Source: JAQGHB01 sp036384495
Lineage (GTDB): Bacteria; Patescibacteriota; Saccharimonadia; Saccharimonadales; UBA4665
DNA length: 17,425 nt
Reading direction: 5' to 3'
Assembly (NCBI GenBank): GCA_036384495.1
Contig: DASVMD010000028.1
Coordinates: 1-17,425 of the forward strand
Shown here one piece after another: positions 7,339 to 13,216 of the stretch. The position numbers were made by a program, and so were the translations under genes. Below the pieces are notes generated by a model. That model was given only the letters and a program-made list of their open reading frames with translations, did not search any database and was not told the origin of the DNA. Within the stretch, counting starts at the first letter, position 1; each line of letters opens with the position of its first letter.

Positions 7339-7367
7339 AGTGTAGAACACATGCAATACATATGCAA
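7339..7367 (-). promoter_or_regulatory. Promoter of fic
   Basis: On the minus strand, TACACT at 7344-7339 is followed 6 nt later by the fic ATG (leaderless). TTGCAT at 7367-7362 is a partial -35 match with 17-bp spacing. Both the -35 hexamer and the spacer lie inside repeats of operator array B, so binding there should block polymerase. Confidence 0.55.
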
Positions 7368-7389
7368 TTGCCATGCGCATTGCATATGT
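7347..7389. promoter_or_regulatory. Operator array B: three copies of the same 11-bp motif
   Basis: ACACATGCAAT (7347-7357) and ACATATGCAAT (7358-7368) are in tandem. A 10-bp gap and the inverted ATTGCATATGT (7379-7389) follow. Length (43 bp), order, orientation and gap all match array A at 5964-6006. The 11-mers agree at 30 of 33 positions between arrays, while the 10-bp gap agrees at only about 4 of 10, which points to selection on the 11-mers. The array overlaps the fic -35 and spacer and ends 10 bp before the -35 box of the divergent murE-like gene. Confidence 0.7.
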
Positions 7390-7399
7390 AGATTATTAT

Positions 7400-7428
7400 T
7401 TACCATATTACGCCGACTGATTTATACT
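7400..7428 (+). promoter_or_regulatory. Promoter of the murE-like gene
   Basis: TTACCA at 7400-7405, a 17-bp spacer and TATACT at 7423-7428. Transcription is predicted to start at 7435/7436, that is at the ATG, giving a leaderless mRNA. Confidence 0.65.
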
Positions 7429-7435
7429 GAAACGC

Positions 7436-8797
7436 ATGAGTTTTCGCAGTAGCGTTAAAAAAGTCATTCCTGCTGGACTATTTCCTGCTATCGAACCGTA
7501 TGGGCACCTAACAGAGGCCGTGCTCGAGAATATTGCCTTTGGATTTCCGGCTCGCAAGCTGAACGTGATCGGCGTAACAGGGACAGCAGGCAAGTCGACG
7601 GTCTGCACGTTGATTACGCACATGCTGCGTGAAAGCGGCTATAAAGTGGGCATGATGACCACTATCGCTATCGATTACGGCGATGGCAAAGGCGCGCAAC
7701 ACAACACTTCTCGAATGACATCGCTGGGCTCGCTACCCCTGTTAAAGGCTATTAAAAAGATGCGCGCCAACGACGTGGAGTGGCTGGTACTGGAAACCAC
7801 CTCGCATGCCCTGGCGCAGCACCGCGTCTGGGGGATTCCGTACAGCATCGTGGCGTTTACGAACTTGAGCCACGACAATGTGGACTATCACGGGACGTTT
7901 GAGAATTATCGCAAAGCCAAGCTCATGCTATTCCAGCAATGTAATCGCAACAAACGGGGGCAGCGCGTCGGTGTTACGAATGCTGATGACCCAAGCGGCG
8001 AGTTTTTTGCCAAGGCTATTAAGAATCCGGTGCGCTATGGCCTAAAGAACGGCGAATTACGGGCTTCTAAGGTGGAGTTGGGCGCTACGGAAAGCACATT
8101 TACCGCCCAAATAGGTGACGAGTCGTACGATATTCTGACTCATCTGCCAGGCGGCTTCAACGTGTATAACTGCTTAGCGGCGATTGGCGTGGCGCGAGCG
8201 GCCGGGCTCACCAAGCAACAGATTGAGGACAGTATCGCCAGCTTGCCGAGCGTGGAGGGACGCATGAACTTGATTGACGAGGGGCAGGATTTCACGGTTA
8301 TTGTAGACTACGCGCCGACGCCGGAGGGCTTTAACCAGGTGTACGCGGCCGTGAAACCGACCGCTAAAAAGCGGATTATTACGGTGTTCGGCTCGCCAGG
8401 GCGGCGGGATGTGCTCAAACGGCCATTGCAGGGCGAAATCGCCGGCCGCAACTCAGATATTATTATTCTGACCGAAGAAGACGACCGCGACCAAGACGGT
8501 ATGAAAATCATCGAGGAAATTGCCGCGGGCGCCGAAAAAGCCGGTAAAGTGAAGGATAAGGACATGTTCTTCATACACAAGCGTGAAGATGCAGTGCAAA
8601 AAGCGATCGACCTGGCACAGAAAGATGATCTGGTGCTACTGCTGGGCAAGGGCGAGGAAACAGTGATTATTACCAATAAACCTGGCTTTAAGCCGGCTCC
8701 TGGGCATGTTTTTAATGAGCCGACCGATACCATTCGCCGTGAGTACAATGAGACGGCGGCGGCGCGAGCAGCACTCAAAAAACGCAAATCCTTGTAA
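7436..8797 (+). CDS. MurE-like Mur ligase (UDP-MurNAc-tripeptide synthetase family)
   Basis: An ATP-dependent Mur ligase of 453 residues. It has the P-loop GVTGTAGKST (46-55), ETTSHALAQHR (120-130), NLSHDNVDYHGTFENYRKAK (143-162; Lys162 is the likely carbamylated lysine), YNCLAAIGVA (254-263) and the MurE-type C-terminal domain. Family knowledge says MurE adds the third amino acid to UDP-MurNAc-Ala-Glu in the cytoplasm. Several signatures are changed: DYAHTP is DYAPTP (291-296), the GCGGDRDKGKRP loop is FGSPGRRDVLKRP (318-330), the DNPR region reads EEDDRDQDG (347-355), and GKGHE is GKGEE (414-418). Only about 45 residues precede the P-loop, so the usual N-terminal UDP-substrate domain is missing or minimal. 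Its substrate and even its place in peptidoglycan synthesis are therefore uncertain. Confidence 0.85.
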   Translation: MSFRSSVKKVIPAGLFPAIEPYGHLTEAVLENIAFGFPARKLNVIGVTGTAGKSTVCTLITHMLRESGYKVGMMTTIAIDYGDGKGAQHNTSRMTSLGSLPLLKAIKKMRANDVEWLVLETTSHALAQHRVWGIPYSIVAFTNLSHDNVDYHGTFENYRKAKLMLFQQCNRNKRGQRVGVTNADDPSGEFFAKAIKNPVRYGLKNGELRASKVELGATESTFTAQIGDESYDILTHLPGGFNVYNCLAAIGVARAAGLTKQQIEDSIASLPSVEGRMNLIDEGQDFTVIVDYAPTPEGFNQVYAAVKPTAKKRIITVFGSPGRRDVLKRPLQGEIAGRNSDIIILTEEDDRDQDGMKIIEEIAAGAEKAGKVKDKDMFFIHKREDAVQKAIDLAQKDDLVLLLGKGEETVIITNKPGFKPAPGHVFNEPTDTIRREYNETAAARAALKKRKSL

Positions 8798-8820
8798 TTA
8801 TTCCCAAATAGTGGTTTAAT
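8792..8820 (+). promoter_or_regulatory. Promoter of the 8828 gene
   Basis: TTGTAA at 8792-8797, overlapping the murE-like stop codon, a 17-bp spacer and TTTAAT at 8815-8820. The ATG follows 7 nt later, so the message should be leaderless. Confidence 0.55.
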
Positions 8821-8827
8821 TAGAGTA

Positions 8828-9160
8828 ATGAACAATATGGAAGTAAAGCATTTAGTACTGCCACCCGAGATCCCAGAGGGTGAGGGGCGGTTGCTTAAGG
8901 CTATGATTGATTACCACTCTCGTCGTCAGCAAGATGTGGCTGGCGAGCAGCAAAAAGTCGAGGATAAGGTACGTAAGCTTGATCAGTTAGATCCTGATAC
9001 TCGTGCTGAATGGGAGTCAGTCATTGACTACAAAGAGATGCGCTTGGCTGGTCAAAGCGAAGAGCTGGCGGGCCTGTTCGAATTTGTGGGAATGCTGATT
9101 AAGTCTCGTGGTGGTGGCTTAGAGCAAGCACCCCCACACGCCCCTGCTACCGGCGAATAA
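8828..9160 (+). CDS. Small uncharacterised helical protein, 110 residues
   Basis: I do not recognise this family. The protein is hydrophilic and mostly helix-forming (residues about 17-95, rich in E, Q, K, R and L). It has a proline-rich N-terminal patch (LPPEIPEGEG) and a low-complexity Pro/Ala tail (APPHAPATGE). There is no signal peptide or membrane segment, so it is probably cytoplasmic. The ATG at 8828 is supported by a promoter ending 7 nt upstream. It lies 30 bp after the murE-like gene and 71 bp before another small gene that has its own strong promoter. The helical middle might dimerise or bind a partner; no function can be given. Confidence 0.7.
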   Translation: MNNMEVKHLVLPPEIPEGEGRLLKAMIDYHSRRQQDVAGEQQKVEDKVRKLDQLDPDTRAEWESVIDYKEMRLAGQSEELAGLFEFVGMLIKSRGGGLEQAPPHAPATGE

Positions 9161-9163
9161 ATA

Positions 9164-9192
9164 TTGACAAAAAGCTTTATATTTGCTATAGT
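9164..9192 (+). promoter_or_regulatory. Strong promoter of the 9232 gene
   Basis: Perfect TTGACA at 9164-9169, a 17-bp spacer and TATAGT at 9187-9192. Transcription should start near 9199, giving a 33-nt A-rich 5' UTR with AAAAAGG (9214-9220) 11 nt before the ATG. This is one of the two best promoters in the window. Confidence 0.85.
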
Positions 9193-9231
9193 AAAACTAC
9201 TATCTCATAAAACAAAAAGGTAATAAAACAT

Positions 9232-9501
9232 ATGGCTAGTACAGAAGAACTACAAGATTTACAAGCTACGCAAGCAGTATTGCAGGAATTGCATACGCAA
9301 GCAGTTACTCCGGAAGATCGCGCCGAAATTCAGACTTGGAAAGAAGAAGAACAGGCTCATCGTAAGCAGGTCTTAGGTATTGGCGAAACAGCTACTACTA
9401 AAATTATCGGGTATGACGGCTCGCTGGTTACTCCGATCGACGCCAAAGATCAGAAAGAAAATGGTCTGCCTCAAGGTCACTGGACGCAGCGCAAGAACTA
9501 A
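9232..9501 (+). CDS. Small uncharacterised protein, 89 residues, likely highly expressed
   Basis: The family is not recognised. Residues 1-50 are predicted helical and charged (EELQDLQATQAVLQELHTQA, then EEEQAHRKQVLG). Residues 51-89 are less regular, with GYDGSLVTPIDAKDQKENGLPQG and a basic end. No membrane segment or cysteines are present. A consensus promoter, a Shine-Dalgarno site and a strong intrinsic terminator right after the stop make this a self-contained, probably abundant single-gene transcript. That is unusual here, where most messages look leaderless. The role cannot be inferred beyond being a small, soluble, abundant protein. Confidence 0.75.
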   Translation: MASTEELQDLQATQAVLQELHTQAVTPEDRAEIQTWKEEEQAHRKQVLGIGETATTKIIGYDGSLVTPIDAKDQKENGLPQGHWTQRKN

Positions 9502-9519
9502 CGTGTGCTTAGAGTGCGT

Positions 9520-9547
9520 AAAATAGCCCGATTACCGGGCTATTTTT
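9520..9547. terminator. Bidirectional intrinsic terminator
   Basis: A perfect 11-bp stem AAAATAGCCCG (9520-9530) / CGGGCTATTTT (9536-9546) with loop ATTAC. T runs lie on the 3' side in both directions. It serves the 9232 gene on + and the convergent amidinotransferase gene on -, whose stop codon (9546-9548) touches the stem. Confidence 0.92.
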
Positions 9548-10442
9548 AATTATCCAGAGTGAGGGTGCTGCAGCGGATGGAGCCGCCGCCTTTGCGGAGT
9601 TCGGGTAAGTCGAGGGTGGTGACTTGGAGGCCATGAGCTTCCATGTCGGCCTTGAATTTTGGGGCGCCGCTGTTCATGACCACTGTTTGGCCGGTGGAAA
9701 CGAGGTTGAGGGCGAAGGCTTTCATGGCTTCGTGCCAGGAAACTTCGATTTTGTCGACGCTGTCGAGGGCGCGCATAATTTTGCGGCTTTTGCGCTTAAA
9801 CACGCTTGGGCACCAGGCAATCAGCCCTTTTTGGCCTTCGGCGGGCCACTTTAGGATGGCGATTGCCAGGTCGATGTCGTAGGTGGGGCTATCCGGCCAG
9901 CCGGTGATTTTGTTGATTTTGGCGGGGCCGATGCCGTGCCACAGGCGTTCTGGCTTGGTTTGGAGTGTAATAACTTCGCGGAAGCCGAGCAGTTCTTTGA
10001 GATATTTATGGGCTTCGGGAGAGGTCCGATAAGGTGATTGCGTGAAGACCATGTCGCCGCAGGGCAGGGCGTCGCCTTGGCCGCTGAAGCGCTCGACGTC
10101 TTCGGGGAGAAATAACGGTTCCAGGCCTTGTTCTTGGACGGCTTTGAGGGCAAAGGCTTCCTCGGGCTTTCGCTTATTGGGCAGGCGTGCCATGAGCGCT
10201 TTACCTCTGTAAACTAGCGCCCAGTTGGCGGTGTATACGCCATCCTGACACTGATAGGGGGCAGGCACTTTTTTGACGGTTACGCCGGCCGCCAGCAGGG
10301 CTTCTTCGATATGTCGATGCTCGGCCATGGCGGCGTCGACGTTGACGGGGATGCGGGCGTCCATGAGGGCGTTAATGGCGTCGTCATCGGTAAAATAATC
10401 GGCGCCGGACATCAGGACGGTTTTGTTTATTTTTTGAGGCAT
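9546..10442 (-). CDS. Amidinotransferase/DDAH-fold protein
   Basis: A 298-residue protein of the guanidino-group-modifying superfamily (arginine deiminase, DDAH, amidinotransferases). Signs of the family are CQDGVYTANWALVY (65-78), SGQGDAL at 120-126 in place of the usual EGGD block, FALNLVSTGQTVVMN (243-257), and the C-terminal GGGSIRCSTL, where Cys291 fits the catalytic cysteine. The position where the catalytic His is normally seen (HLD) reads YDIDLAIAIL (188-197), so that His seems absent; this needs an alignment. The reaction is therefore uncertain: hydrolase, transferase or a non-catalytic relative. The start is supported by TATAAT ending 7 nt before the ATG. It is convergent with the 9232 gene and shares its terminator. 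Confidence 0.8.
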   Translation of the reverse strand: MPQKINKTVLMSGADYFTDDDAINALMDARIPVNVDAAMAEHRHIEEALLAAGVTVKKVPAPYQCQDGVYTANWALVYRGKALMARLPNKRKPEEAFALKAVQEQGLEPLFLPEDVERFSGQGDALPCGDMVFTQSPYRTSPEAHKYLKELLGFREVITLQTKPERLWHGIGPAKINKITGWPDSPTYDIDLAIAILKWPAEGQKGLIAWCPSVFKRKSRKIMRALDSVDKIEVSWHEAMKAFALNLVSTGQTVVMNSGAPKFKADMEAHGLQVTTLDLPELRKGGGSIRCSTLTLDN

Positions 10443-10449
10443 GAACTTA

Positions 10450-10455
10450 ATTATA
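10450..10455 (-). promoter_or_regulatory. -10 box of the amidinotransferase-fold gene
   Basis: On the minus strand TATAAT occupies 10455-10450, 7 nt before the ATG (leaderless). No good -35 hexamer is seen at 16-18 bp; the sequence there is a T run from the upstream gene's terminator. Confidence 0.5.
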
Positions 10456-10470
10456 AGCTGTGAGTTAAAA

Positions 10471-10530
10471 AGAAAAAAGCCGAGAAGAGGTTGAGGTGGA
10501 AGAGGAGCGGGGGAGACGTGGGTCTCGGCT
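10471..10530 (-). terminator. Intrinsic terminator of the GC-rich gene
   Basis: On the minus strand AGCCGAGA (10530-10523) pairs with TCTCGGCT (10485-10478), followed by TTTTTCTTTTT. The loop is long (37 nt) and pyrimidine-rich. The stem and T tract lie about 110-165 nt after the stop codon at 10639. Confidence 0.6.
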
Positions 10531-10559
10531 CGAACTCTTGTTCAACATTCTCGGCGGCG

Positions 10560-10613
10560 TCCGGACGGTGAGCGACGCGCTCGGGTTGGGCGCATTTGCG
10601 CTCACCGTCCGGA
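10560..10613. repeat. Perfect 15-bp inverted repeat
   Basis: TCCGGACGGTGAGCG (10560-10574) is matched exactly by its reverse complement at 10599-10613. The 24-bp loop contains a second small GCGC/GCGC stem. It lies in the 3' region of the GC-rich gene. There is no T run beside it, so it is not a standard terminator. It could be a cruciform, a protein-binding site or an RNA hairpin protecting the 3' end. Confidence 0.85.
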
Positions 10614-10638
10614 ATCCTGTACCCCTGGGGAAGTGGTG

Positions 10639-11055
10639 CTACGGCTTGGCGCTGGAGCTGAAGACCGCGAAGGACATGTCCTTCGGGCGCGGCTTGTTGT
10701 GGTGGCTCCGGCTTCGGCGCTTGTTGTCCCTGTTGCTGGACCTGCAGATCTCGGCGGTCAACAACAGGTTGTTGAGCGTTCGGGTGATGCTCACCAGGGT
10801 CTTCTCCAGCATCTCGTTGCGCTCCTCGGGGTCATCCGAGAGCTCGAGGTCGCAGATGACCTTCTTGCCCTTGAAGACAGGGTTGCCGGTGACGTGCTCC
10901 AAGAAGTGCTTCTTGGTCCGGAGCTGTCGCATGATGGCCTTGCCGACGTTCCTGGGGTGCAGGACAAGCCGGGTCTTGTCGTTGACCTCAACGAGGCTCG
11001 CCTTCACGCTGCCGCCCTGCCGCAACTGCAAGTTGAACTGCACTACGTACCACAT
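10639..11055 (-). CDS. Uncharacterised GC-rich gene, probably acquired
   Basis: The family is not recognised. From the ATG at 11055 the protein has 138 residues: a probable N-terminal beta segment (MWYVVQFNLQLRQGG), an alpha/beta middle (about 20-85), a helix (about 80-105), and a very basic tail (SSNRDNKRRSRSHHNKPRPK) that may bind nucleic acid. Codon use is unlike every neighbour: lysine is always AAG, third positions are overwhelmingly G or C, and Asn, His and Phe are AAC, CAC and TTC throughout. That suggests transfer from a GC-rich bacterium; an actinobacterial host would fit a Saccharibacteria lifestyle. An in-frame ATG at 11142 is possible, but the 29 extra residues are AT-rich and precede the -10 box TATAGT at 11070-11065. 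GGAAGG sits directly before the chosen ATG. Confidence 0.65.
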   Translation of the reverse strand: MWYVVQFNLQLRQGGSVKASLVEVNDKTRLVLHPRNVGKAIMRQLRTKKHFLEHVTGNPVFKGKKVICDLELSDDPEERNEMLEKTLVSITRTLNNLLLTAEICRSSNRDNKRRSRSHHNKPRPKDMSFAVFSSSAKP

Positions 11056-11064
11056 CCTTCCACT

Positions 11065-11070
11065 ACTATA
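11065..11070 (-). promoter_or_regulatory. -10 box of the GC-rich gene
   Basis: On the minus strand TATAGT occupies 11070-11065, 9 nt before the ATG at 11055. No clear -35 box was found. It is divergent from the groESL promoter. Confidence 0.4.
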
Positions 11071-11123
11071 GGGAACTGGAATGGATTTATAATAACACCT
11101 TAATATATAAAAAGCAAGCAAAC

Positions 11124-11153
11124 TTGACAGGGATTTTAGCACTCAGGTATGAT
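11124..11153 (+). promoter_or_regulatory. groESL promoter
   Basis: TTGACA at 11124-11129, an 18-bp spacer and TATGAT at 11148-11153. The -10 hexamer falls within the CIRCE spacer, so HrcA binding would directly occlude the promoter. Confidence 0.85.
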
Positions 11154-11162
11154 GAGTGCTAG
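11136..11162. promoter_or_regulatory. CIRCE element (HrcA operator)
   Basis: TTAGCACTC (11136-11144), a 9-bp spacer and GAGTGCTAG (11154-11162). This matches the CIRCE consensus at all but the last base and is the known operator of the heat-shock repressor HrcA. It implies that hrcA exists elsewhere in the genome and that groESL is induced by protein-folding stress. Confidence 0.95.
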
Positions 11163-11164
11163 TT

Positions 11165-11193
11165 ACAGGTGTTTTTTGCGAGAAAACAGCTGT
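11165..11193 (+). other. 5' UTR hairpin of the groESL mRNA
   Basis: ACAGGTGTTTT (11165-11175) pairs with AAAACAGCTGT (11183-11193) at 10 of 11 positions around a 7-nt loop. It lies between the transcription start and the Shine-Dalgarno AAAGGAGG (11207-11214). It may stabilise the message or act as a thermosensor. It does not cover the ribosome-binding site directly. Confidence 0.6.
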
Positions 11194-11219
11194 CTTATCA
11201 GGATTAAAAGGAGGTTTTT

Positions 11220-11486
11220 ATGAGTGCACCGTTGCAACCACTCGGTGATTATATTGTGGCCCAGGCCGAAGAAGCTCAGTCTAAGACGGCGAGCGGGCTT
11301 TACTTGCCCGAAAATGCCCAAGAAAAGCCAAAGACCGCTGTCGTGGTAGCGGTTGGTAAAGATGCGCGCCAGATCAAAGTCGGCGACCGGATCGTGTATA
11401 AAAGTTATAGCAATACCGACGTTAAAGTCGGCAGCGAAGATTATATTTTAGTCAAAGAAGAAGACGTCCTGGCGACGGTTAAATAG
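11220..11486 (+). CDS. groES: Co-chaperonin GroES
   Basis: An 88-residue GroES/Cpn10, slightly shorter than the usual 95 or so. It forms the heptameric lid that caps GroEL in the cytoplasm. The N-terminal PLGDYIVAQ strand, the mobile loop that docks on GroEL (ASGLYLPENAQEKPK, residues about 24-38), the GDRIVYKSYS segment and the C-terminal EDYILVKEEDVLA are all recognisable. A strong AAAGGAGG lies 5 nt before the ATG. The CIRCE element and promoter upstream mark it as the first gene of the groES-groEL operon; groEL starts 9 bp after its stop. Confidence 0.97.
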   Translation: MSAPLQPLGDYIVAQAEEAQSKTASGLYLPENAQEKPKTAVVVAVGKDARQIKVGDRIVYKSYSNTDVKVGSEDYILVKEEDVLATVK

Positions 11487-11495
11487 GAGTTACAG

Positions 11496-12794
11496 ATGGC
11501 AAAGAAAGTTTTTTATGATGACGATGCGCGCAAGCGCGTACTAGCCGGCGCCGAAGTACTCTACAACGCCGTAAAGACCACCATGGGCCCTAAGGGTCGC
11601 AACGTGGTGATCAGCAAGCAATTTGGTGCCCCTACGGTGACGCATGACGGCGTGACAGTAGCCAAAGGCGTGGAACTGGAAGACGTAGACGACGAAACGC
11701 TGGGCTACAAAGTCGGTGCTGAGCTCATTAAGCAGGCTGCTTCCAAGATGAACGATGTGGCCGGTGACGGCACGACTACTGTTACAGTGCTGACCTATCA
11801 CATTCTGAACGAAGCGAACAAGCTGATCGCCGCGGGGCACAATCCGATGTTGCTGCGCAAGGGGTTGGAGGCTGCTGCTGCTGACGTGATTGCTAAGCTC
11901 GGGACGTTATCTGAAGATATTCAGGGCAAGAAATCGCGCGTGGCCGAAGTGGCTACGATTTCGGCGGGTGACGCTGAGATTGGTGAGCTGATCGCCGATG
12001 TGATCGACAAAGTCGGTAAAGACGGCGTAGTGACAGTAGAGGAAGGCCAGGGCTTGCAGCTGGAGGCCGAGGTCGTAGAAGGCTTTACCTTTGACCGCGG
12101 GTTTGTATCGCCGTACATGGTTACCGATACCTCACGCATGGAAGCGGTATACGACAAAGCAGCCGTGGTGATTACCGATAAGAAGATCACCAGCATCCAG
12201 GAATTCTTGCCTTTGCTCGAAAAACTGGCGCAGACCGGCAAAAAAGACCTGGTGTTAATCGCTGAAGACGTTGAGGGCGAAGCCTTGGGCACGCTGATTT
12301 TGAACCGCCTGAAAGGCGTATTTAACACCGTGGCTATCAAGGCTCCAGCCTTTGGCGACCGCCGTAAAGATGTATTGACCGACATCGCCGTTTTGACTGG
12401 TGCACAGGTCATTACCGAAGACCGCGGCATGACGTTTGAGAATGTCGATCTGGATGTGATTGGTTCGGCACGTCGCGTGATTGTGAACAAAGACGAGACG
12501 ACAATTATTGAGGGCGGCGGCTCGGCTCCTGAGATCGAAGCTCGCCTGAAGCAGCTTGATGCCCAAATTGCTGCTGCGACCAGCTCGTACGACAAAGAAA
12601 ACCTTGAGAAACGCCGCGCCGCGTTGAGCGGCAAGGTCGCTGTCATTAAGGTCGGTGGTGCTACCGAAACCGAAATCGAAGAGAAGAAATTCCGAGTTGA
12701 CGACGCCGTAGCGGCCGTAAAAGCGGCGCTGGACGAAGGCATTGTGCCTGGCGGTGGCGTAACGTTGATTAACTTGACCAGACCGTTACCGTAA
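11496..12794 (+). pseudogene. groL: Chaperonin GroEL, N-terminal 432 codons, ended by a frameshift
   Basis: GroEL/Hsp60 folds proteins in a double heptameric ring. This frame holds the equatorial, intermediate and apical domains, with TMGPKGRNVVIS (29-40), the ATP-site AGDGTTT (89-95) and DEGIVPGGGVTLI near the end. It leaves the GroEL alignment after VTLINL, adds TRPLP and stops at TAA 12792-12794. The remaining 120 or so codons continue in the -1 frame (see 12773-13147). The most economical explanation is loss of one G in the codons for N-L-D-Q (TTGACC for TTGGACC) at about 12775. Frame 0 has no slippery heptamer in the window where a shift could occur. A sequencing or assembly error is more likely than a truly broken essential chaperonin. 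AGGAG precedes the ATG. Confidence 0.93.
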
Positions 12795-13147
12795 GCGCCA
12801 GCGATGACACCTCTGTTACGGCTGGCAAGCAGCTCCTGCTGCGAGCGTTAGAGCAGCCATTCCGCATCTTGCTGACCAACGCCGGCTTAAATGCTGACGA
12901 GTGGTTACCGCAAGTCAAAGCCGGTAAAGCTGGCTTTGGTGTCAATGTGAACGACCCTGTAAAACTGGTGGACTTGAAAGCTGCCGGTGTTATTGATCCG
13001 GCTCGCGTGACCAAAGAAGCCTTGCAGAACGCCACGTCTATCGCAGGCACAGCCATGACTATGGGTGCGCTAGTCGTCGATGTACCGAAAGAAGAATCTC
13101 CAGCCGCTGGTGCGCCGGGCATGGGTGGTATGGGTGGCATGATGTAG
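12773..13147 (+). pseudogene. groL: Chaperonin GroEL, C-terminal part after the frameshift
   Basis: The frame opens after a TAA at 12770-12772. It reads DQTVTVSASDDTSVTAGKQL and the rest of the C-terminal equatorial domain: LLRALEQPFRILLTNAG, a GFGVNVND segment, DLKAAGVIDPARVTKEALQNA and MGALVVDVPKEE. It ends in the Gly-Met tail GMGGMGGMM. Joined to the first part, it would give about 550 residues, normal for GroEL. An internal ATG at 12869 could start a separate product but has no convincing ribosome-binding site and no domain boundary there. Confidence 0.92.
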
Positions 13148-13151
13148 GGGA

Positions 13152-13196
13152 ATGAGGAACCCCGAGCGGGTTCCTCATCGCAAACCTACAGTTTGC
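13152..13196 (+). other. Two hairpins in the groEL 3' region
   Basis: ATGAGGAACCC (13152-13162) pairs perfectly with GGGTTCCTCAT (13168-13178). One base further on, GCAAAC (13180-13185) pairs with GTTTGC (13191-13196). Neither is followed by a T run. With the terminator at 13217 they make the first 100 nt after groEL almost fully structured. Confidence 0.65.
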
Positions 13197-13216
13197 TGCT
13201 CTTCCTGAAATAGGAG

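Noticed and set aside
7333..7380. Upstream ATG at 7380 as the fic start
   Set aside because: It would code through the operator array and the -10 box; the 16 extra residues are not Fic-like.
5964..7389. The flanking 43-bp repeats as att sites of an integrated fic cassette, or as a mini CRISPR array
   Set aside because: Recombination sites should be nearly identical throughout, but only the 11-mers are conserved while the gap diverges. There are no spacers of CRISPR size and no cas genes. Operators explain the promoter positions better.
8308..8835. 175-codon frame on - opposite the 3' end of the murE-like gene
   Set aside because: Antisense shadow rich in Ser and Arg with no regulatory signals.
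10496..11103. Long open frames on + across the GC-rich island
   Set aside because: High GC opens all frames. The minus-strand frame has the AAG-only lysine pattern, a -10 box, a start with GGAAGG and a matching terminator; the + frames have none of these.
11921..12742. 273-codon open frame on - opposite groEL
   Set aside because: Low-complexity Ser/Ala/Thr-rich translation antisense to groEL; a compositional shadow.
12770..12794. Programmed -1 frameshift in groEL
   Set aside because: No slippery heptamer or obvious downstream pseudoknot in the narrow overlap, and no precedent for groEL; a one-base deletion or sequence error is simpler.
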